From NCBI GenBank assembly GCA_003559575.1, contig PWKZ01000109.1, positions 1 through 32,159 on the forward strand: 32,159 nt of DNA, in the 5' to 3' direction. A model generated the notes under the pieces. It had not been told where the DNA came from. It saw only the letters and a list, made by a program, of their open reading frames with translations, and searched no databases. This stretch comes from Bradymonadales bacterium. GTDB lineage: Bacteria; Myxococcota_A; UBA9042; PWKZ01. Position 1 is the stretch's first letter. Every line of letters begins with the position of its first letter. The position numbers and the translations under genes are program-made. Shown here piece by piece: positions 22,714 through 32,148 of the stretch.

Positions 22714-25684
22714 ACCCCCCTTCGGTAAGCGGCAAGATCGCTGTGTTCGAGTTGGCACCGGCGCCCACCGTCACAGGCAAGCGCCCACCAGGCGACCACG
22801 TCTCCCTCGTGAGGCTGAGCCACGCCCACCGAATGCCTGAGACGGCGGTGGCGGAAGCGACCGGGAAACTCACGACGAAGATCTGACCGGGGCGCCAGCG
22901 CGAGGTCCGCAGCGCTTCGAGCGGCTGACTGAAAACCGCCTCGATGCGCGGCGGGCGCACGGCGGACGGCGAGAGCGCGAGCCTTATCCGCCAATCGGCG
23001 CCGAGCGGCTCCTCGGCCTCGAGATAAAGCTGGATCACGCCCCCCTGAAGGCCTCGAAGCGGGGGGGACAAGCCCAGGATATTGAGCGCTGCCCGGCGGC
23101 CCTCGACGCGCATCCCGCGCGGTGGCTCGAGCACGCCGCGAAGTGCCTCGCGACAGGCGCCGGGGAGCGAGGTCGAGAGGCTGCCCACCGGGGGCCCGCA
23201 GCCCGGCAACATCGTGTCGATCCAGTCGCAAGAGGGCGAGGAATCAACGGCACGCGGGCGTGCGAGCCCCACATGACCGAGCAACAGCGCCTCCTCGCGG
23301 GCAGGTGGCGCCTGGAAGACCTCAGTCCTCTTTCGGCTCTCCCGATCCAAGAAAAAAACCGCCTCGCCGGGGCTCGCGCGGTGGCTCTCAAACCCCGCCG
23401 GGAACGCATACAAGTCGGTATACAGCATCCCTCTGCGCCACACCTCGGGCGCGGGCTCGAAATTGTGCCAGACACGCTCACTGCGGGGCGTCTCCTCGGA
23501 ATCACCACCGGGCGGCGCCACTCTGCGATGCATCCAGGCCCGCAACCCCGGCGTGCCGTCACGATCGGCCCGCAGGACCAGCAGCTTTCCAGCGCGAGCC
23601 CCTTGATACAGACCGGCAAAACTAAAGAGCAGTGTCGCCTGATCACCAAACGCGATCCCCTCCCCGGCGGCGACCGCCGTTGGGAGCACGGGATCGAGCG
23701 CCGCCGCGAGCGCCTCCAGCGCCGGCGCGGTGGGACGACCAAGCAGAAGCGAGGCGTTGTGATAGGCGACCGTGTCGCGCACGAAGTGCTCGAGCTCATA
23801 GATCTTGGGCGCGGCGACCGCCGAGACCGCGCCCAGCGGCGCGAAGTGACGGGTGAGCCGCGCCGCCTCCGGGGGCGGCGCCGGGGGGAGCGTGACCTCT
23901 TTGGCGATCCGTTGCGCCTCATCGTCGGCCCCCAAGGCCAGCGCCCAGGTGAGCGCGTCAGCCGGCGAGGGCTCGACCCGGTAGGGTGGATAGACTCGTG
24001 AGACGAACCAGCGCCATGCCCACGAGGGCTCCTCGAAAACAAGGCGGTAGGCCTCGATCGAGGGAGTGGGCCGATCCTCCTCGGAAGAGACGCTCTTCGA
24101 GCGGGGATCAGGCGCGAGATCGATGAGACAGAATCGGTCGAAAAAGGTGATTGGATAGCGCTCACTCAGATAACGAAGGATGCGAGAGCGCTCCGATCCG
24201 GGCAAATGGCGTCTGTCGATCAGCAAGAAGCGCTCGCCCGAGTCGGGGCGGAGAAACCGAAAGCGTTCGTCGAGCGAGATCCTGCGATAGTTGCGGTCGA
24301 GGTAAAAGCCGGTCTGAAAGCGCCAGTGTAGATTGTCCTGGATTAGCAGGCGCTCGTCTGGGGCTGTGCGTTCGGCCACGAAGCTGGCGAAGATCGGGAA
24401 ACGAAAACGAAACTCGGGCTGCTCGCGGCCCACATCGCTCGGCATTGACTGGCGCGCCAGGATCGTGCTCCCCCCCCAGGCCGCGAAGAGCGCGAGCAGG
24501 AGCGCCAAGGCCACGCCCCCGGCAAAACCACCGAGCAGCCGGGCGACTAGACGGGAGAGCGCCAGCATACACCAGGCGCTGCTGATCGAGAGGAAGGGGA
24601 TCAGAAAAAACACCCAGTACTCGTGCACATAGGCGCCTTGAGCAAAGACCAGCGTCCAGGCGCCGCCCCCGAGCAGGAACACTCCCGCCACCGCGTCGAG
24701 AGCCCCCGGGCCGGCCTCCGGCGTATCGCCGCTCCGAGAGCGTCGCCAGCGCGGGACAAGCGATAGCGTCCACACCACCCCCGCCCCAATGGCCAAGGGG
24801 GTCAATAGCTCCAGGTACCACTCGCGCCGTTGCCAAATCACGCTCCAGCCGGAAAAGTCGCCGCTGCTACCGGTAGTGCGATCACTTATCAGCTTGGTGA
24901 ACGAGCCGCCGCCCCGTAGCGCGTCCAGGTGCAAAAGCACCGCCAGCAACCCAAGCGTTGCGACCACCGCCACCACCACGAAGAAGCCGAGCGCGCGCCT
25001 CTCGCGGGGGCGGCCGATCTGGACCGCCAGCTCGACTACCCCGTAAGCCGCCAACAGGAAAAAAAACGGCCAATCGCCAAAGCAGCCGACGAGGGTCAGC
25101 GCCCCGGCGGTGATGAGCGTCCTCAAACGGCGACGGCATTCATAGCTCAAACGCAGCCACGCGAGCCCCAAAGCCGGCGCCAAAACGAGCGGCTCATGGT
25201 TGACGAACTTGCCGTAAATCCCGGAGAGCGGCAAAAACAGAAACACGACCCCGACGACAAAGGCCGCCTTCACCCCCCAGAGCCGGCGGGTGAGCGCAAA
25301 TAGGAGCAACAGGCTGATGAAAGAGAGTGCAATCGGCACGAGCCGCGCCGCCCACTCCTGGGGGCCGAAGAGCTTGAAGGAGACTCCCACCAAGACGTTG
25401 ATGAGAACAGGGTGATGCCAATAGTAGTCAAACTGCTCGGGTTCCGCGGGACCATAGTTCTCGACCGGACCGAAACGAGTGGCGATGAAGCCGTGGCGAT
25501 CATAGTTGATTGCGGCGATGCCGCGACGGCTACCGGTCCAGCCGTGATGCCCGAAGAGCCACATCTCGCCGATCCCAAGGCTGTAAACCAGGATGAAGAG
25601 TCCCGTCAGGACCGCGAGCGCCGTGGCGGTGGCCTTGTGGCAAGCCATTAAAAAAACCGTCCCAAGAAGGCGAAAAATGCCCAC
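22709..25684 (-). CDS. Very large GT-C type membrane glycosyltransferase
   Basis: The 991-residue protein has a first transmembrane helix (about 20-38), then a long outside loop. D-Y-Y-W-H-H-P-V at about 87-94 is typical of the ArnT/PMT-like GT39 clan. About ten further helices follow to residue ~400. The remaining 590 residues are soluble, with a mixed region (about 430-700) and a beta-rich part at the end. This tail is much longer than in standard ArnT (about 550 residues in total). The start is a GTG; an in-frame ATG 12 codons later is possible, and neither has a clear ribosome site. A weak promoter (TTGAAC, 16 nt, TACTTT; minus strand of 25744-25771) lies upstream. Substrate not known. 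Confidence 0.82.
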   Translation of the reverse strand: MGIFRLLGTVFLMACHKATATALAVLTGLFILVYSLGIGEMWLFGHHGWTGSRRGIAAINYDRHGFIATRFGPVENYGPAEPEQFDYYWHHPVLINVLVGVSFKLFGPQEWAARLVPIALSFISLLLLFALTRRLWGVKAAFVVGVVFLFLPLSGIYGKFVNHEPLVLAPALGLAWLRLSYECRRRLRTLITAGALTLVGCFGDWPFFFLLAAYGVVELAVQIGRPRERRALGFFVVVAVVATLGLLAVLLHLDALRGGGSFTKLISDRTTGSSGDFSGWSVIWQRREWYLELLTPLAIGAGVVWTLSLVPRWRRSRSGDTPEAGPGALDAVAGVFLLGGGAWTLVFAQGAYVHEYWVFFLIPFLSISSAWCMLALSRLVARLLGGFAGGVALALLLALFAAWGGSTILARQSMPSDVGREQPEFRFRFPIFASFVAERTAPDERLLIQDNLHWRFQTGFYLDRNYRRISLDERFRFLRPDSGERFLLIDRRHLPGSERSRILRYLSERYPITFFDRFCLIDLAPDPRSKSVSSEEDRPTPSIEAYRLVFEEPSWAWRWFVSRVYPPYRVEPSPADALTWALALGADDEAQRIAKEVTLPPAPPPEAARLTRHFAPLGAVSAVAAPKIYELEHFVRDTVAYHNASLLLGRPTAPALEALAAALDPVLPTAVAAGEGIAFGDQATLLFSFAGLYQGARAGKLLVLRADRDGTPGLRAWMHRRVAPPGGDSEETPRSERVWHNFEPAPEVWRRGMLYTDLYAFPAGFESHRASPGEAVFFLDRESRKRTEVFQAPPAREEALLLGHVGLARPRAVDSSPSCDWIDTMLPGCGPPVGSLSTSLPGACREALRGVLEPPRGMRVEGRRAALNILGLSPPLRGLQGGVIQLYLEAEEPLGADWRIRLALSPSAVRPPRIEAVFSQPLEALRTSRWRPGQIFVVSFPVASATAVSGIRWAWLSLTRETWSPGGRLPVTVGAGANSNTAILPLTEGGS

Positions 25685-25790
25685 CGCGCGCGACCGGATG
25701 CCCGAGCGCGGCAGCGCCCAAGGCTATCACGCCCCGGAGACTCAAAGTACCCCATTTCAGTCCCAGTTCAACTTTGCCGTGGCCCTGTAA

Positions 25791-26243
25791 TCAGTCCTGT
25801 GGATCATCCAAGGGAGGGGGCTCGGTGGGAGGCAGACGGTTAGGGACACGGCGACGCCTGACCGCGCCTTCGGCGACTTGTTTCTCGTGGACGGCGAACG
25901 CTTCCTCCGGCACTCTCTTGAGAGCCGGCGGGAGGCCCAAGTCCGGGGCGCACCACACGTCTTGCCAGCCGCGACGGGCACCGCCCCGCTGGACACGATC
26001 AATACCGTGCGCAACCCGGACCTCCTCGCCGCTCAACACTCTCGTCACGCAGGGGCAGGCGACACGGGCACCAAGAGTCAACACCGCCAAAAGCTCCTGC
26101 GGAGGCTCGTACAGCATCACACGCACCGACGGCCCATCGTCCTCCGGCAGAAGGCGCGCGCTAAACCGCTTGCCGCCATCGAACGCGCCCAGCTCTGAGA
26201 CGCGGCCCCAAATAGTCTCTCCCGAACCCTCGGGCTCACCCAT
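25791..26243 (-). CDS. Hypothetical protein between recJ and the glycosyltransferase
   Basis: The 150-residue frame has GGAG nine bases before an ATG at 26243; an upstream TTG at 26276 is also in frame. It contains C-P-C at 63-65 and a further Cys98. The C-terminal 30 residues are basic, then Pro-rich and acidic, and look disordered. There is no signal peptide or membrane segment. It fits the direction and spacing of the genes on both sides (78 bp after recJ, 106 bp before the glycosyltransferase gene). I do not recognise a family. The chance that this is a non-coding gap is modest. Confidence 0.5.
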   Translation of the reverse strand: MGEPEGSGETIWGRVSELGAFDGGKRFSARLLPEDDGPSVRVMLYEPPQELLAVLTLGARVACPCVTRVLSGEEVRVAHGIDRVQRGGARRGWQDVWCAPDLGLPPALKRVPEEAFAVHEKQVAEGAVRRRRVPNRLPPTEPPPLDDPQD

Positions 26244-26321
26244 ATGCCGCCGCTCCTGACCGCCACCGCCCGTCAATGCTCATGTCCTTGCGGGTGTCCG
26301 AGAGATGATTGCCCGTGCGCT

Positions 26322-28142
26322 TCAATCCAGAGCCACCACGCGCAGCCGCAAGCTCTCCTGGCCGCGCCACCGATCCACCTCCAACTGAAAGACGACGTCA
26401 CGCTCGCTCCCCTCCTCTGGGCGTAAATGGGCCATCCCAAACGCAATGGCCGACCGCAACGTCTCACCCTGGCGCAACAGGAGCTGCAGATGATCGCAAC
26501 CAACCACGCGGGCGGACTCGATCCGGGCCGCCCGCACCAGAAACAGCGGCGCGGGGTTATCGGTCCCATAGGGGCCCAAAAGGTTCACATCGCGCAGTAA
26601 ATCCCAGTTTACTTCCTCGAGACCGACCTCAGCATCCACCTCGAGCGGCGTGAGAGCGGTAAAGCCCCCTACTCGCTCGTTCATACTCTCCAGGAAAGCG
26701 GCGCGGAAGCTCTCGAACTTGCTCCGGCGGACCGTCAGACCGACCGCCATGTGGTGGCCTCCAAAAGCATCCAAATGCGAGCTGCAGGCCCCCAGGGCGT
26801 CGAAGAGATCGACCCCCGGAACGCTCCGCCCGCTACCGCGCCCGACGTCGCCCTCGAACGCGACGAGAATCGACGGTCGCTCGTAGCGCTCCACCACCTT
26901 GGAGGCCACGATCCCCATCACCCCCGTATGCCAGGAGTCGTCTCCAAGCACGATGGCGCTCGTCTCTCCGGACCTCCGGTCAGCCTCAATGCGCTCGACG
27001 ACCTCTTCAAAGATTCCTTTCTGAGCCTCCCGTCGGCGGCGGTTGGCATCGTCGACCTCACCCGCCAGCGCGCGGGCACTACCCATCTCGACCGCCGTCA
27101 ACAACTCCACCGCCAGGCGAGCGTTCCCGAGTCGCCCCACGGCGTTGACCCGCGGGCCAAGCTCGAACCCCACGGCCGTACCGTCGACGGAGCGCCCATT
27201 GACGCCACAAACCTCGCGCAAGGCCTGGATACCTGGGCGCGCGCTTCGGGAGAGTTGGTGCAACCCGCGCACCGCCAACACCCGGTTGACCCCAGAGAGT
27301 GAGACCATGTCGGCGATCGTCCCGAAGCCGACTAAATCGAGATACTCGCGCAGATCGGGTTCGCGCATCCGAGAGAAGACCCCGCGACGACGAAGCTCGG
27401 ACCGCAAAGCTATCAGGAAGAAGAAGACCAGGCCGCACGCGGCGAGGTCGGAGAAAGGGAATGGGCAGTCCGGCTGGTGCGGATCGATCACCGCCAGCGC
27501 TTTGGGCAACACGGGCGGGACCTGGTGGTGGTCGATGATGATAACATCCAGACCCAGCTCCTGGGCCCGACTGATCTCCTCGACCGCCGAGATTCCGCAG
27601 TCCACCGTCACGAGCAGCCTCACCCCCTCGTCCACCAATGATTCCAGCCGCTCGATACTGAGCCCGTAGCCGTCCTGCAGCCGATTGGGCACATGGTAGG
27701 CCACCTGAACCCCGAGTTCGCGCATGAACAGCACAATCTGGCTGATTGAGGTCACCCCATCCACATCGTAGTCGCCCCATACCAGAATCGGTTCATCGTC
27801 GCGAATGGCGACGAGGATCCGGTCCACCGCTTTCCGCATCCCCTTCATGAGAAAGGGAGAGGGCAAATCGGCGAGCTTGGGCTCCAAAAAGCGACGAGCC
27901 TCGAGGACGGATTCATGCCCCCGGTTGACCAACAGGGTAGCCACCAATCGAGAGACCCCAAGCGCGTCGACGAGGCGGGCCACGCTTTCATTGGCGGGAT
28001 TCAAGGTGTGCCGGAGGCGTTGCGCCGGAGTCTCTGGGGCAGAATCTGCGCTCGAACCGGGCACCTGTCCGACGGCGCTCGTCCGGCTGCTCTCAGGGCG
28101 CCGCTCTGGATTACCGGACTCGTAACTCACATGCGTTCCCAA
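26322..28142 (-). CDS. recJ: Single-stranded-DNA-specific exonuclease RecJ
   Basis: RecJ degrades single-stranded DNA 5' to 3' in recombination and mismatch repair. The protein has 606 residues, against 577 in E. coli. DHH-family motif I is D-Y-D-V-D-G in the first third, then V-D-C-G-I-S, then I-I-D-H-H-Q with the name-giving Asp-His-His. The DHHA1 motif G-G-H-H-M-A-V-G comes later, followed by a C-terminal OB-like domain. The first 40 residues are polar and probably disordered. The start is a TTG 11 bp after secF; a GTG four codons later is equally possible. It belongs to the yajC-secD-secF unit, an arrangement familiar from deltaproteobacteria. Confidence 0.96.
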   Translation of the reverse strand: MGTHVSYESGNPERRPESSRTSAVGQVPGSSADSAPETPAQRLRHTLNPANESVARLVDALGVSRLVATLLVNRGHESVLEARRFLEPKLADLPSPFLMKGMRKAVDRILVAIRDDEPILVWGDYDVDGVTSISQIVLFMRELGVQVAYHVPNRLQDGYGLSIERLESLVDEGVRLLVTVDCGISAVEEISRAQELGLDVIIIDHHQVPPVLPKALAVIDPHQPDCPFPFSDLAACGLVFFFLIALRSELRRRGVFSRMREPDLREYLDLVGFGTIADMVSLSGVNRVLAVRGLHQLSRSARPGIQALREVCGVNGRSVDGTAVGFELGPRVNAVGRLGNARLAVELLTAVEMGSARALAGEVDDANRRRREAQKGIFEEVVERIEADRRSGETSAIVLGDDSWHTGVMGIVASKVVERYERPSILVAFEGDVGRGSGRSVPGVDLFDALGACSSHLDAFGGHHMAVGLTVRRSKFESFRAAFLESMNERVGGFTALTPLEVDAEVGLEEVNWDLLRDVNLLGPYGTDNPAPLFLVRAARIESARVVGCDHLQLLLRQGETLRSAIAFGMAHLRPEEGSERDVVFQLEVDRWRGQESLRLRVVALD

Positions 28143-28153
28143 ACACCGGGACT

Positions 28154-29491
28154 TCAGCTCTCGGCGGTGGCCTTACGAGCGGCTGCCCGCTTCGTGAGGA
28201 GCTGTTCCATGAAGATCGCCATCGGAGCCGCCACAAAAATCGAAGAGTAGGTACCCACGAGGACGCCTATAAACAACGCAAAGGCGAAGTCACGGATCAG
28301 CCCGCCGCCGAGCAGCAGGATCGAGCCCACCACCATCAGGGTGGTCATGGAGGTCAAGACCGTCCGCGACAAGGTGCCGTTGATACCGGCGTTGACCACG
28401 AAAGAGAACGCCCGCCCGCGGAGTCTGTCGGCGTTCTCGCGGACACGGTCGAACAGGACGATGGTATCGTTGAGCGAGTAGCCGACGATGGTCAACAACG
28501 CCGCCACGATGGGCAACGAGAACCTTATCTGGAAAAGGGAGAAGATGCCGAGCGTAATGATCACGTCGTGCACCAGCGCCGCCACAGCCCCCGGGGCAAA
28601 GCGCAGGTCGAAGCGCAGTGTGATATACAACAGCATCCCCAACAGCGCGTACAGGATGGCGATCAATCCGTCGGCCAGGAGATCGCGGCCCACGCTGGCG
28701 CTGATGGAGGTGGAGCTATCGACCGAAAGAAATTGATCCGGGAACCTCTCGGCCAACACCGCCTCGAACTCGGCCTTGAGTTCTTCCACCGTGACCGTGA
28801 AGCGAATGTCGCTCATATCGGCCAGCCGCTCCTCCTTGCGCTCCTCGAAGACCGAGCGGCGCAGGGATTCGGGGAGCGCGTCCTCACCCTCGTCGCCCAA
28901 TAGCTCCGAGGAATAGAGGTTCAGCTCGCGGATATAGTCCATATCCATCTCGCGCTCGCGCTCGGACACCACCTGCACGTTCTCATAGCCGAGCGCGGTG
29001 AAGACCTCTGTCAGACCTTGGGTGCGCTCGACTATCGACGCCGCCTCCTCGAACGCCAGGTAGAAGACGTCGCCTCCCTCTTCGGGAGTTTCCACGAGCG
29101 TCTCCTCGCCAAAGCGCTCCCTGATCGAGCTTTTCAGCTCCTGGACCCTCTCAGTGGTCAACAACGAGGTCAGCTCAGTGTAGATCTGGAACCGGCGCGT
29201 CCCGCCCTCGATGGCGCCCGTGTCTCCGAGATCGAAATCTTGAACCTCGACCTGCGCCCCGACCTCACCGACTGTCCCGATTGCATCGGCAATGGCGCCG
29301 CGATCAACGGGGGTGTCGCCCTTGAAGCTGACTATGAGGCTCGTGCCGCCCTTGAAGTCGATCCCAAGGTTGAGCCCCAGCACCAGGAGGCTTACCAAGC
29401 TGGCGGTGATGAGAGTGCCGGACAGCGCGAGGCCGTATTTGTGCCGCCCAATGAAATCAATGTTGGTTCCCGGCTTGATCAGCGTGAACAT
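28154..29491 (-). CDS. secF: Protein translocase subunit SecF
   Basis: SecF works with SecD and YajC to pull exported proteins through SecYEG using the proton motive force. Marks are the first helix (about 18-40), then L-G-I-D-F-K-G-G-T at 42-50. The five-helix block with V-G-Y-S-L-N-D-T-I-V-L-F-D-R-V-R-E follows later in the sequence. The protein is 445 residues long, against 323 in E. coli. The extra length lies in the periplasmic domain between helices 1 and 2, about residues 45-265, with a Glu/Arg-rich segment near 180-225. The gene follows secD after 34 bp and precedes recJ after 11 bp. Confidence 0.96.
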   Translation of the reverse strand: MFTLIKPGTNIDFIGRHKYGLALSGTLITASLVSLLVLGLNLGIDFKGGTSLIVSFKGDTPVDRGAIADAIGTVGEVGAQVEVQDFDLGDTGAIEGGTRRFQIYTELTSLLTTERVQELKSSIRERFGEETLVETPEEGGDVFYLAFEEAASIVERTQGLTEVFTALGYENVQVVSEREREMDMDYIRELNLYSSELLGDEGEDALPESLRRSVFEERKEERLADMSDIRFTVTVEELKAEFEAVLAERFPDQFLSVDSSTSISASVGRDLLADGLIAILYALLGMLLYITLRFDLRFAPGAVAALVHDVIITLGIFSLFQIRFSLPIVAALLTIVGYSLNDTIVLFDRVRENADRLRGRAFSFVVNAGINGTLSRTVLTSMTTLMVVGSILLLGGGLIRDFAFALFIGVLVGTYSSIFVAAPMAIFMEQLLTKRAAARKATAES

Positions 29492-29525
29492 TAACCGCTC
29501 CCCAAGCGCGCTTTCTCGCTGCGCG

Positions 29526-31328
29526 CTAGATGCTCAGAGTTTCAAGCTTCCAGCGCTCGACTGTGAGGCGGAAGATCATCCTGGTGACCACCAGCGCCGT
29601 AAACAGTGACGCCACGAGGCCGATAAGCAGTGTCTTGGCAAACCCCTGGACCGGCCCGGAGGTGTAGGTCAACAAGATGAGCCCGGCAAACGCCGTTGTC
29701 ACGTTGGCGTCGATAATGGCCGAAAATGCCTTCGAGTACCCGGTGTCGATGGCCACCCTCGCTGACTTGCCCGCTCTCAGCTCCTCGCGGATCCGCTCGA
29801 AGATGATGACATTGGCGTCCACCGCCATGCCGATGGTCAAGACGATCCCCGCTAACCCGGGGAGCGTCAACGCCGTGTTGAAACTGACCAAAATGGCCAA
29901 GATGAACAGCACGTTGAGCGTCAACGCGATGTTGGCCACTACCCCCGCGAAGCGGTAGTAGAAGAGGATGAAGCAGATCACCAGCAGCGCGCCCACGATG
30001 AGCGACAGAGTCCCGGCGCGGATGGAGTCTCGGCCCAACGAGGGCCCCACCTCATAGTCGTGGACCCGGTGCACCGGAGCCCGGTAGGCGCCCTGGTTGA
30101 GGACCGTCACAAGCGCCCGCGCGTCGGTCATGAGCTCCTGCGGAGGGCGGCCGCCGCCCATCGAGATCCGAGCCCGGCCGCCGGGGATCTCCTCCTGAAT
30201 GACCGGCGCCGAGTTCACCTCGTCGTCGAGCATGATAGCCAGCCGCTCCCCGACGTTCTGCCGGGTCACGGCGGCGAACCGACGCGCCCCGGCCGCGTTG
30301 AACTCGAGGCTGACGTAGGGCTCACCGGTCTGCTCGAACAGCACCATGGCGCGCGCCAGGGTCTCCCCCGACAGCTCGATGCGCGCGTGCAGATAGACTG
30401 TCCGATAGTAACTTCTCACCACCACCGCCCCGTCCCGCTCCTCAATCTCCTGGAAGCCCACGGTCCGGTCCTCGGGAATGTCGAGAGTCGAGATGAACGC
30501 CGCCAACGCGCTCTTGCGCTCGGCCTCGAGCCAGCAGGCCTCCTGGCCGACACACTTGAGCTCGAGAGTCGCCGCGCGCTCGGGGTTCTCCCGCTTGAAA
30601 GTCTCGAGCGCCGAGGCCTTGTCACGGAAGAAATCGCTCCGGTCGTCCACCATCCGGAAAATAAGCTGCGCGGTCTGACCCAGCCGCTCACGCACCATGT
30701 CCATCTCGGCCTGGGTCAACCCCGGGAGTTGGATCGCGATGTCGGTCTCGCCGCTCTGGCGCACGTCCGGCTCGATCAAGCCAAACGCCTCGACCCGCCG
30801 GCGGAAGGTCTGCAAGGTCTGATCGACCACATGTTGCCTGATCTCGTCGATGCGAGCGTCGCTCAATCGCAGCCGAATGGTCCGGTCGTCGACCCTCTGG
30901 CGCATGTAGTTGGGATCGATGGCGCGCGCCACGTCGGTGGTCACCATCGCGCTCGCGCCGGGATCGTCGAAGACCACCAGGAGCGAGTCGAAGTGCTCGC
31001 GGTTGACCTCGAAGGTCCCCGCGAACTCCTCCCGCTCGGCCTCGGTGAGGTTGTCGGGATCCATCTCGGCCCGCTCGGCCAGACGGCGCACCAGCTCCTC
31101 GGCCACTCCCTCACGGACCCGCAGGGTGTTCTCGGCAATGGCGCGCTTGTAGTCCACCGCATAGCGAAGCTCGAGACCACCCCTGAGATCGAGACCGTAA
31201 TTGAGCCTCTTCTTGAACGGGTACCAGTCCGGCGCCCCCCCCGGCACCAGACTCGGGAGCACATACAGCCCCGAAAACAGCACCAGGAGTCCGAGAAGAA
31301 TCGGTCTCCACATTCGTTTCTTGTCCAT
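29526..31328 (-). CDS. secD: Protein translocase subunit SecD
   Basis: The 600-residue protein has the expected SecD layout: helix 1 (about 8-28), Y-G-L-D-L-R-G-G at 44-51, a long periplasmic region with P1 and head parts (about 55-420), then five helices with G-M-A-V-D-A-N-V-I-I-F-E-R-I-R-E-E-L. That last motif holds the Asp needed for proton-driven pulling. E. coli SecD has 615 residues. GGAG lies 13 bases before the ATG, rather far. The gene follows yajC after 109 bp and is followed by secF, forming one operon. Confidence 0.96.
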   Translation of the reverse strand: MDKKRMWRPILLGLLVLFSGLYVLPSLVPGGAPDWYPFKKRLNYGLDLRGGLELRYAVDYKRAIAENTLRVREGVAEELVRRLAERAEMDPDNLTEAEREEFAGTFEVNREHFDSLLVVFDDPGASAMVTTDVARAIDPNYMRQRVDDRTIRLRLSDARIDEIRQHVVDQTLQTFRRRVEAFGLIEPDVRQSGETDIAIQLPGLTQAEMDMVRERLGQTAQLIFRMVDDRSDFFRDKASALETFKRENPERAATLELKCVGQEACWLEAERKSALAAFISTLDIPEDRTVGFQEIEERDGAVVVRSYYRTVYLHARIELSGETLARAMVLFEQTGEPYVSLEFNAAGARRFAAVTRQNVGERLAIMLDDEVNSAPVIQEEIPGGRARISMGGGRPPQELMTDARALVTVLNQGAYRAPVHRVHDYEVGPSLGRDSIRAGTLSLIVGALLVICFILFYYRFAGVVANIALTLNVLFILAILVSFNTALTLPGLAGIVLTIGMAVDANVIIFERIREELRAGKSARVAIDTGYSKAFSAIIDANVTTAFAGLILLTYTSGPVQGFAKTLLIGLVASLFTALVVTRMIFRLTVERWKLETLSI

Positions 31329-31437
31329 TACTATGTGACGCTCCTCTCAGCCTCGAGCTTCAAGCTCGAGACACTACAAAACGCCTACAGCGATCAGTCT
31401 CAGTCCCACTGGTGCCTGTGTCGCGTTTGCGGTGAGT

Positions 31438-31884
31438 TCAGTTCTTCGACGACTGACCGATGATCTCGGCGTCCTTGGCCTCTCCGCCCTCGGCGGTGGG
31501 GGTCGACTTACCGGCGACCGCGTTGCGCAACACACGAACGCGAACCTCTTTGTTGTCGACCCTGGCGATCTCCAACGTGACGGTGTTGTCGGTCATCGCC
31601 GAGACCTTGCCGTACAGCCCCCCCTGGGTATAAACCATGTCGCCCTTCTGAAGGGCCTTCAGCATATCTTGATGCTGCTTTGCGCGTTTCTGCTGGGGGC
31701 GTATCAGCAAGAAGTAAAAGATGGCGAAGATGGCTCCGATCATGACGAGCTGAACCATCATTCCTTGACCACCGCACGGATGCGCCGCCGGCCCCTGTCC
31801 CGGAGCAGGTGCCGAACCGCCACCGGTTCCAGGATCGCCAACGGGAGCCTGCGCAAAAAATAGCACTGCATGAAACCAATTCAA
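31438..31884 (-). CDS. yajC: Preprotein translocase accessory subunit YajC
   Basis: The 148-residue protein has a single transmembrane helix (about 42-60) followed by L-L-I-R-P-Q-Q-K-R, the signature of YajC. After it come G-D-M-V-Y-T-Q-G-G-L-Y-G-K-V and a small beta domain. YajC binds the SecDF complex. It starts at a TTG with GGAG eight bases upstream. The 40 residues before the helix begin with a hydrophobic run and then a Gly/Pro/Ala-rich segment with one Cys, longer than in E. coli (110 residues in total). It is the first gene of the yajC-secD-secF-recJ unit. Confidence 0.95.
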   Translation of the reverse strand: MNWFHAVLFFAQAPVGDPGTGGGSAPAPGQGPAAHPCGGQGMMVQLVMIGAIFAIFYFLLIRPQQKRAKQHQDMLKALQKGDMVYTQGGLYGKVSAMTDNTVTLEIARVDNKEVRVRVLRNAVAGKSTPTAEGGEAKDAEIIGQSSKN

Positions 31885-31978
31885 GGGGCACTCCGCTAGT
31901 TTGCTTGTCTACTGGTATTGACGCCTCTGGACGTCTCCGGTCCAAGCTGTCGAATCGCCTGGCGCCACGAACCGGGCA

Positions 31979-32008
31979 CGTTTAGCAGACAACCGCGGCC
32001 CGGGTCAA
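31979..32008 (-). promoter_or_regulatory. Possible promoter of the yajC-secDF-recJ operon
   Basis: On the minus strand TTGACC (32008-32003) is 18 nt from TAAACG (31984-31979), which has TG two bases upstream (an extended -10). It would start transcription about 90 bp before yajC. Only a moderate match. Confidence 0.35.
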
Positions 32009-32045
32009 CCCCATAATTGGACCCTAATTCCCCACCTGCACCGGC

Positions 32046-32148
32046 ATTCGCGCGCGGATTCAGGCCCAACTGCGGCGTCACCTGCACCGAATCGGTGCTC
32101 AACGTAGGCGCTGCTACGCCTGCGCCCGATTCGGTTTGTTTCCTTGCA
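32046..32148 (+). repeat. ~105-bp structured dispersed repeat, copy B
   Basis: Near-copy of 309-413 in the same orientation, upstream of yajC. A nine-base perfect inverted repeat, CCGAATCGG (32087-32095) with CCGATTCGG (32126-32134), encloses an inner stem GGCGC/GCGCC (32107-32111 with 32122-32126; the arms share one base). An alternative inner stem is AGGCG/CGCCT. It is followed by TTTGTTT, so it also looks like an intrinsic terminator on the plus strand, although no plus-strand gene precedes it in the window. The repeat may continue past the window end. Confidence 0.75.

Noticed and set aside
30060-31463. 467-codon plus-strand frame opposite secD
   Set aside because: Antisense shadow; secD is certain on the other strand.
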